Shown here piece by piece: positions 60,861 through 64,000 of a stretch of DNA of 64,000 nt. Source of the stretch: Streptomyces roseifaciens (GTDB lineage Bacteria > Actinomycetota > Actinomycetes > Streptomycetales > Streptomycetaceae). Positions within the stretch are counted from its first letter, which is position 1. Every line of letters begins with the position of its first letter. The DNA is taken from NCBI RefSeq assembly GCF_001445655.1, contig NZ_LNBE01000003.1, positions 1,594,530 to 1,658,529 of the forward strand, in the 5' to 3' direction. The translations under genes were made by a program, and so were the position numbers. The notes beneath the pieces were generated by a model. It was given only the letters and a program-made list of their open reading frames with translations, had not been told where the DNA came from and did no database searches.

Positions 60861-63169
60861 CGCCCCCCGGCGTCGTCCGCGGCCGTCAGCCCCGCCACGT
60901 CCTCCGGACGCAGCGGGATGCGCGGGAGGGCCAGGCCGGTGGCGTCCCGCACGGCCGCCGCCACGGCGGCGGGGCTGGAGATGTTCGGCGGCTCGCCCAC
61001 GCCGCGCACGCCGTAGGGGGCGTGCGGGTCGGCCAGTTCGAGCACGTCCACGTGCATCGGCGGCACGTCGTGGACGGTCGGGATGAGGTAGTCGGTGAAC
61101 GAGGGGTTCTGCATCAGGCCGCCCTCGACCCGGATCTCCTCCATCAGCGCGAGCCCCAGGCCCTGCACCGTGCCGCCGTGGATCTGGCCCAGCAGGGCCT
61201 GCGGGTTGACGGCCTTGCCGACGTCCTGCGCGGTGGCGATCTCGACCGTCCGCACGAGGCCGAGCTCGACGTCCACGTCCACCACCGCCCGGTGGGCGGC
61301 GAAGGCGAACTGGAAGACCGAGTCGCCCTGTCCCGTGTGCGGGTCCAGGGGGAACGTCGGCCGGTGGTGCCACTCCACGGTCTCCTCGACGGCCCCGTCG
61401 CCCAGCACGTCGGCCAGCTTGCACAGCACCTCGCCGCCGGCGCCGGTCACGGCTTCGCCGGACAGGCCCGTGGCGGTGCCGGCCCGGCCGAGCAGCCGGT
61501 CCGCGCGCTCCAGGACGCGGGCCCGCACCGCCTCGGCCGCCGCCTTGACCGCGCCGCCGGTGACGTACGTCTGGCGGGAGGACGACGAGGGGCCGGCCGA
61601 GCCGAAGGCGCTGTCCCCGAACTCCACCGCCACCTGCTCGACGCCGAGTTCGGTGCGGGCGATCTGGGCCTGCACGGTCACCACGCCCTGGCCGACCTCG
61701 GCCGCCGCGCTGGTGACCACCGCCCGCACCTGCCCGCCGCCGGCCTCCAGCCGGACCCGGGCCGTGGAGTAGTCGTCGAAGCCCTCCACGAAGCCGACGT
61801 TCTTGAAGCCGACGGCGTAGCCCACGCCGCGCACGACCGACTCGCCCCGCGAGGTGGTGCCGGTCAGGTGGCCGCCCTCCGGCAGCGACGGCCCGGGCAT
61901 CGGCCGCTCCCGCACCCGGCGCAGGAGCTCGGCGACCGGCGCCGGGTGGTCCAGGACCTGGCCGTTGGCCACCGCCGAGCCCTCGGCGACCGCATTGCGG
62001 ATCCGCAGCTCCACCGGGTCCATGCCCAGTTCACGGGCGAGCCGGTCCATCTGCGACTCGTAGCCGAAGCAGGTCTGCACGGCGCCGAAGCCCCGCATCG
62101 CCCCGCACGGCGGGTTGTTGGTGTACACGACGCGCACGTCCACCTCGGCGTCCGGCACCTCGTACGGGCCGAGGGAGCAGGTGGCGACGGTGCCGGCCAC
62201 GGCGGGGGAGCTGGAGGAGTACGCGCCGCCGTCGAGGACGATCGACGCCTTGACGTAGACGAGCCTGCCGTCGCGCGTGGCGCCGTGCTCGTAGGCCATC
62301 CTCGCCGGGTGGCGGTGCACGTGGCCGACGAAGGACTCGCCGCGCGTGTAGCACATCTTCACCGGGCGGCCGGTGCGCAGCGCCAGCAGGCAGGCGTGCG
62401 CGTGCATCGACAGGTCCTCGCGCGCGCCGAACGCCCCGCCCACGCCCGCCAGGTACAGCCGCACCTTCTCGCGCGGCAGGCCCAGGGCCTCGACGACCTG
62501 GTCGTGGTCGACGTGCAGCCACTGCGTGGCGACGTGCAGGGACACCCCGCCGTCCGGGTCGGGCACGGCCAGGCCGGACTCGGGCCCCAGGAACGCCTGG
62601 TCCTGCATGCCGACCTCGTAGACGCCGCGCACCACCACGTCGGCGGTGAGCGGCTCGCCGCGCGCGGCGCGGCCGCGGCGCAGGGGGACGTGCCGCAGGA
62701 GGTTGCCGGCCGGGTGCACGGCGGGGGAGTCCGGGGCGAGGGCCGCCTCGGCGTCGGTGACCGGAGGCAGCACCTCGTAGGCGACGTGCACCAGTTCCGC
62801 GGCGCGGCGGGCCGTCTCCGGGTCCTCCGCGGCCACGACGGCGACCGGCTCGCCCTCGTAGCGCACGGTGTCCACGGCGAGCACCGGCTGGTCGACGACC
62901 ATCGAGCCGTGCAGGTTGCGGCCGGGCACGTCGCGGTGGGTCAGCACCGCGCGGACGCCGGGCAGGGCCAGCGCGGCGGAGGTGTCGACGGACAGGATCC
63001 GGGCGTGCGGGTGGGGGCTGCGCAGCGTCGTGCCCCACAGCATGCCCTCCGCCTCCAGGTCGGAGGAGTACGCGAAGGCGCCCCGGACCTTCAGCGGCCC
63101 GTCGGGGCGCGGCGCGCTGTCGCCGACCGTCCCCGCAACGCGGCGGGCGTGCGTGGCGTACGGGGTCAC
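60857..63169 (-). CDS. Xanthine dehydrogenase-family molybdopterin-binding subunit
   Basis: The 770-residue catalytic subunit binds molybdopterin. It has the signature LYLAGVGGAFGAREDLSMHA (about 220-240), FGAVQTCFGYESQMD, AAAEVGQGVVTVQAQIARTE and the catalytic glutamate loop YGVRGVGEPPNISSPAAVAA. The substrate may be a purine, aldehyde or other heterocycle. GTG 63169 overlaps the 2Fe-2S subunit stop. Genes for all three subunits and XdhC are present, so a working enzyme is likely. Confidence 0.92.
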   Translation of the reverse strand: MTPYATHARRVAGTVGDSAPRPDGPLKVRGAFAYSSDLEAEGMLWGTTLRSPHPHARILSVDTSAALALPGVRAVLTHRDVPGRNLHGSMVVDQPVLAVDTVRYEGEPVAVVAAEDPETARRAAELVHVAYEVLPPVTDAEAALAPDSPAVHPAGNLLRHVPLRRGRAARGEPLTADVVVRGVYEVGMQDQAFLGPESGLAVPDPDGGVSLHVATQWLHVDHDQVVEALGLPREKVRLYLAGVGGAFGAREDLSMHAHACLLALRTGRPVKMCYTRGESFVGHVHRHPARMAYEHGATRDGRLVYVKASIVLDGGAYSSSSPAVAGTVATCSLGPYEVPDAEVDVRVVYTNNPPCGAMRGFGAVQTCFGYESQMDRLARELGMDPVELRIRNAVAEGSAVANGQVLDHPAPVAELLRRVRERPMPGPSLPEGGHLTGTTSRGESVVRGVGYAVGFKNVGFVEGFDDYSTARVRLEAGGGQVRAVVTSAAAEVGQGVVTVQAQIARTELGVEQVAVEFGDSAFGSAGPSSSSRQTYVTGGAVKAAAEAVRARVLERADRLLGRAGTATGLSGEAVTGAGGEVLCKLADVLGDGAVEETVEWHHRPTFPLDPHTGQGDSVFQFAFAAHRAVVDVDVELGLVRTVEIATAQDVGKAVNPQALLGQIHGGTVQGLGLALMEEIRVEGGLMQNPSFTDYLIPTVHDVPPMHVDVLELADPHAPYGVRGVGEPPNISSPAAVAAAVRDATGLALPRIPLRPEDVAGLTAADDAGGR

Positions 63170-63648
63170 GGGCGGGGCTCCAGGGCTCGCGTGCGGGCGG
63201 CGGCCAGGCGGACGGCCTCGAGGATGTGCCGGTAGCCGGTGCAGCGGCACAGGTTCCCCGCGAGGGCGTCCTTGATCTCCGCCTCGCCGGGGTCGGGGCA
63301 GCGGCGCAGCAGGTCCTCGGTGGCCTTGAGCATGCCGGGCGTGCAGAAGCCGCACTGCACGGCGCCGCAGGCGAGGAAGGCCTCCTGCACCGGGTGCGGC
63401 CCGTCCCCGCCGGCCAGGCCCTCGACCGTCTCCACGCTCCGCCCGTGGGCCTGGGGCGCGGGCACCAGGCACGCGCACACCAGCACCCCGTCCAGATGGA
63501 CCGAGCACGAGCCGCACTGGCCCTGCTCGCAGGCGTTCTTCGCGCCGTGCAGGCCGAGGCGCTGCCGCAGGACGTACAGCAGGCTCTCCGTCCCGGCCAC
63601 GCCCTCGATGTCGCGCTGCTCGCCGTTCACCGTCAAGGTCAGGCGCAT
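63166..63648 (-). CDS. Xanthine dehydrogenase-family [2Fe-2S] subunit
   Basis: The 160-residue iron-sulfur subunit carries two clusters: the plant-ferredoxin type in CEQGQCGSCSVHLDGVLVCA (near 40-60) and the helical-domain type in CGFCTPGMLKATEDLL with CRCTGYRHI. The start at ATG 63648 overlaps the FAD subunit gene by 10 bases. Confidence 0.94.
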   Translation of the reverse strand: MRLTLTVNGEQRDIEGVAGTESLLYVLRQRLGLHGAKNACEQGQCGSCSVHLDGVLVCACLVPAPQAHGRSVETVEGLAGGDGPHPVQEAFLACGAVQCGFCTPGMLKATEDLLRRCPDPGEAEIKDALAGNLCRCTGYRHILEAVRLAAARTRALEPRP

Positions 63649-64000
63649 GACTCCCTCTCCGTCCTCGGGCCCGTGCGGTGGTCGTCCCACACCCAGCCGA
63701 GGGCCCGGCGCGCCAGCACGGCCACCGCGTGCCGGCGGTAGGCGGACGAGCCGCGTACGTCGTCGGCCGGTGCGGTCGCCGCCGCGGCCAGTTCCCCGAA
63801 GCGCTTGAGCACACCCTCCGGGAGCGGCCCCCGCGTCCGCCACAACCTCCGTTCGGCGAGCTCCCCGGCGATGAACCGCTCGGCCTCCAGGGCCGGCAGG
63901 GGCACCGGCGCCGCAGAGCCGATGCCGGTGCCCACCCACGCGCGGGAGGGCCACAGCGTCACCGCGAACGAGCAGGTCGCCATCACCACGGCGCCGCGGC
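63639..64000 (-). CDS. Xanthine dehydrogenase-family FAD-binding subunit, 3' part only
   Basis: This is the C-terminal part of a CoxM/XdhB-like FAD subunit, which is about 290 residues in full. Visible are FAVTLWPSRAWVGTGIGSAA and SSAYRRHAVAVLARRALGWV, the usual CO-dehydrogenase flavoprotein C-terminal domain. The gene enters from the right edge, and its start is outside the window. It is the first gene of the operon in this stretch and overlaps the [2Fe-2S] subunit gene. Confidence 0.85.
   Translation of the reverse strand, partial: RGAVVMATCSFAVTLWPSRAWVGTGIGSAAPVPLPALEAERFIAGELAERRLWRTRGPLPEGVLKRFGELAAAATAPADDVRGSSAYRRHAVAVLARRALGWVWDDHRTGPRTERESCA

Noticed and set aside
1..64000. tRNA, rRNA, CRISPR array, insertion sequence or attachment site
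   Set aside because: None could be recognised by eye on either strand.

Overview
The window is very GC-rich, densely coded actinomycete DNA, most likely from Streptomyces or a close relative. Signs of this are GTG and TTG starts, many 4-base gene overlaps, and typical Streptomyces families (DUF5997 beside a LysR-type sensor, HicB-like protein beside DUF4097, DUF5954, UdgX, a LAL regulator). No rRNA, tRNA, CRISPR array, transposase or phage gene was seen.

The left end (1-10661) is one plus-strand run of tightly packed biosynthetic genes. It holds a preQ0 (7-cyano-7-deazaguanine) pathway (queC, queD, queE, a folE-type GTP cyclohydrolase I), three ATP-grasp ligase domains on two proteins, a Rieske oxygenase, two Fe(II)/2-oxoglutarate-type oxygenases and an MFS exporter. 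The expected product is a deazapurine joined to amino or carboxylic acids and then oxidised. queE carries an 8-base frameshift with a stop just after its GPT motif. The cluster may continue left of the window.

The next part (10668-18105) is mixed: small hypothetical genes, a PPOX-fold protein, DUF5997/LysR-like, a decayed beta-propeller pseudogene, a 28-residue six-cysteine metallothionein-like mini-gene, and a zinc-starvation unit. That unit is cysteine-free ribosomal protein L32 plus a CobW-type GTPase, behind a candidate Zur box lying inside the promoter.

The second biosynthetic locus (18367-28347) starts with a good promoter and an NTF2-fold protein with a disordered Thr/Ser-rich C-terminal tail, followed by a strong hairpin. 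After this come a SPASM radical SAM enzyme, a second radical SAM enzyme with a PqqD/RRE-like tail, a TldD-type metalloprotease with its TldE-like partner, a histidine-box desaturase/hydroxylase, an amidinotransferase and a PLP decarboxylase. I read this as a probable RiPP-like pathway in which the NTF2-like protein may itself be the modified precursor. That reading is inference.

The right half (28263-64000) is mostly core or stress-related: an Ada/AlkA-Ogt-MFS alkylation-repair operon beside a nitric oxide synthase, a CASTOR-like channel, a cysD pseudogene, an amino acid permease, an orphan P-loop ATPase with a membrane-anchored binding protein, a compact Mrp-type antiporter operon, F420-dependent and SDR oxidoreductases, UdgX, a LAL regulator, a GTP cyclohydrolase II homologue with an altered active-site loop, an ArsR/MFS divergent pair, and a xanthine-dehydrogenase-type operon that runs off the right edge.
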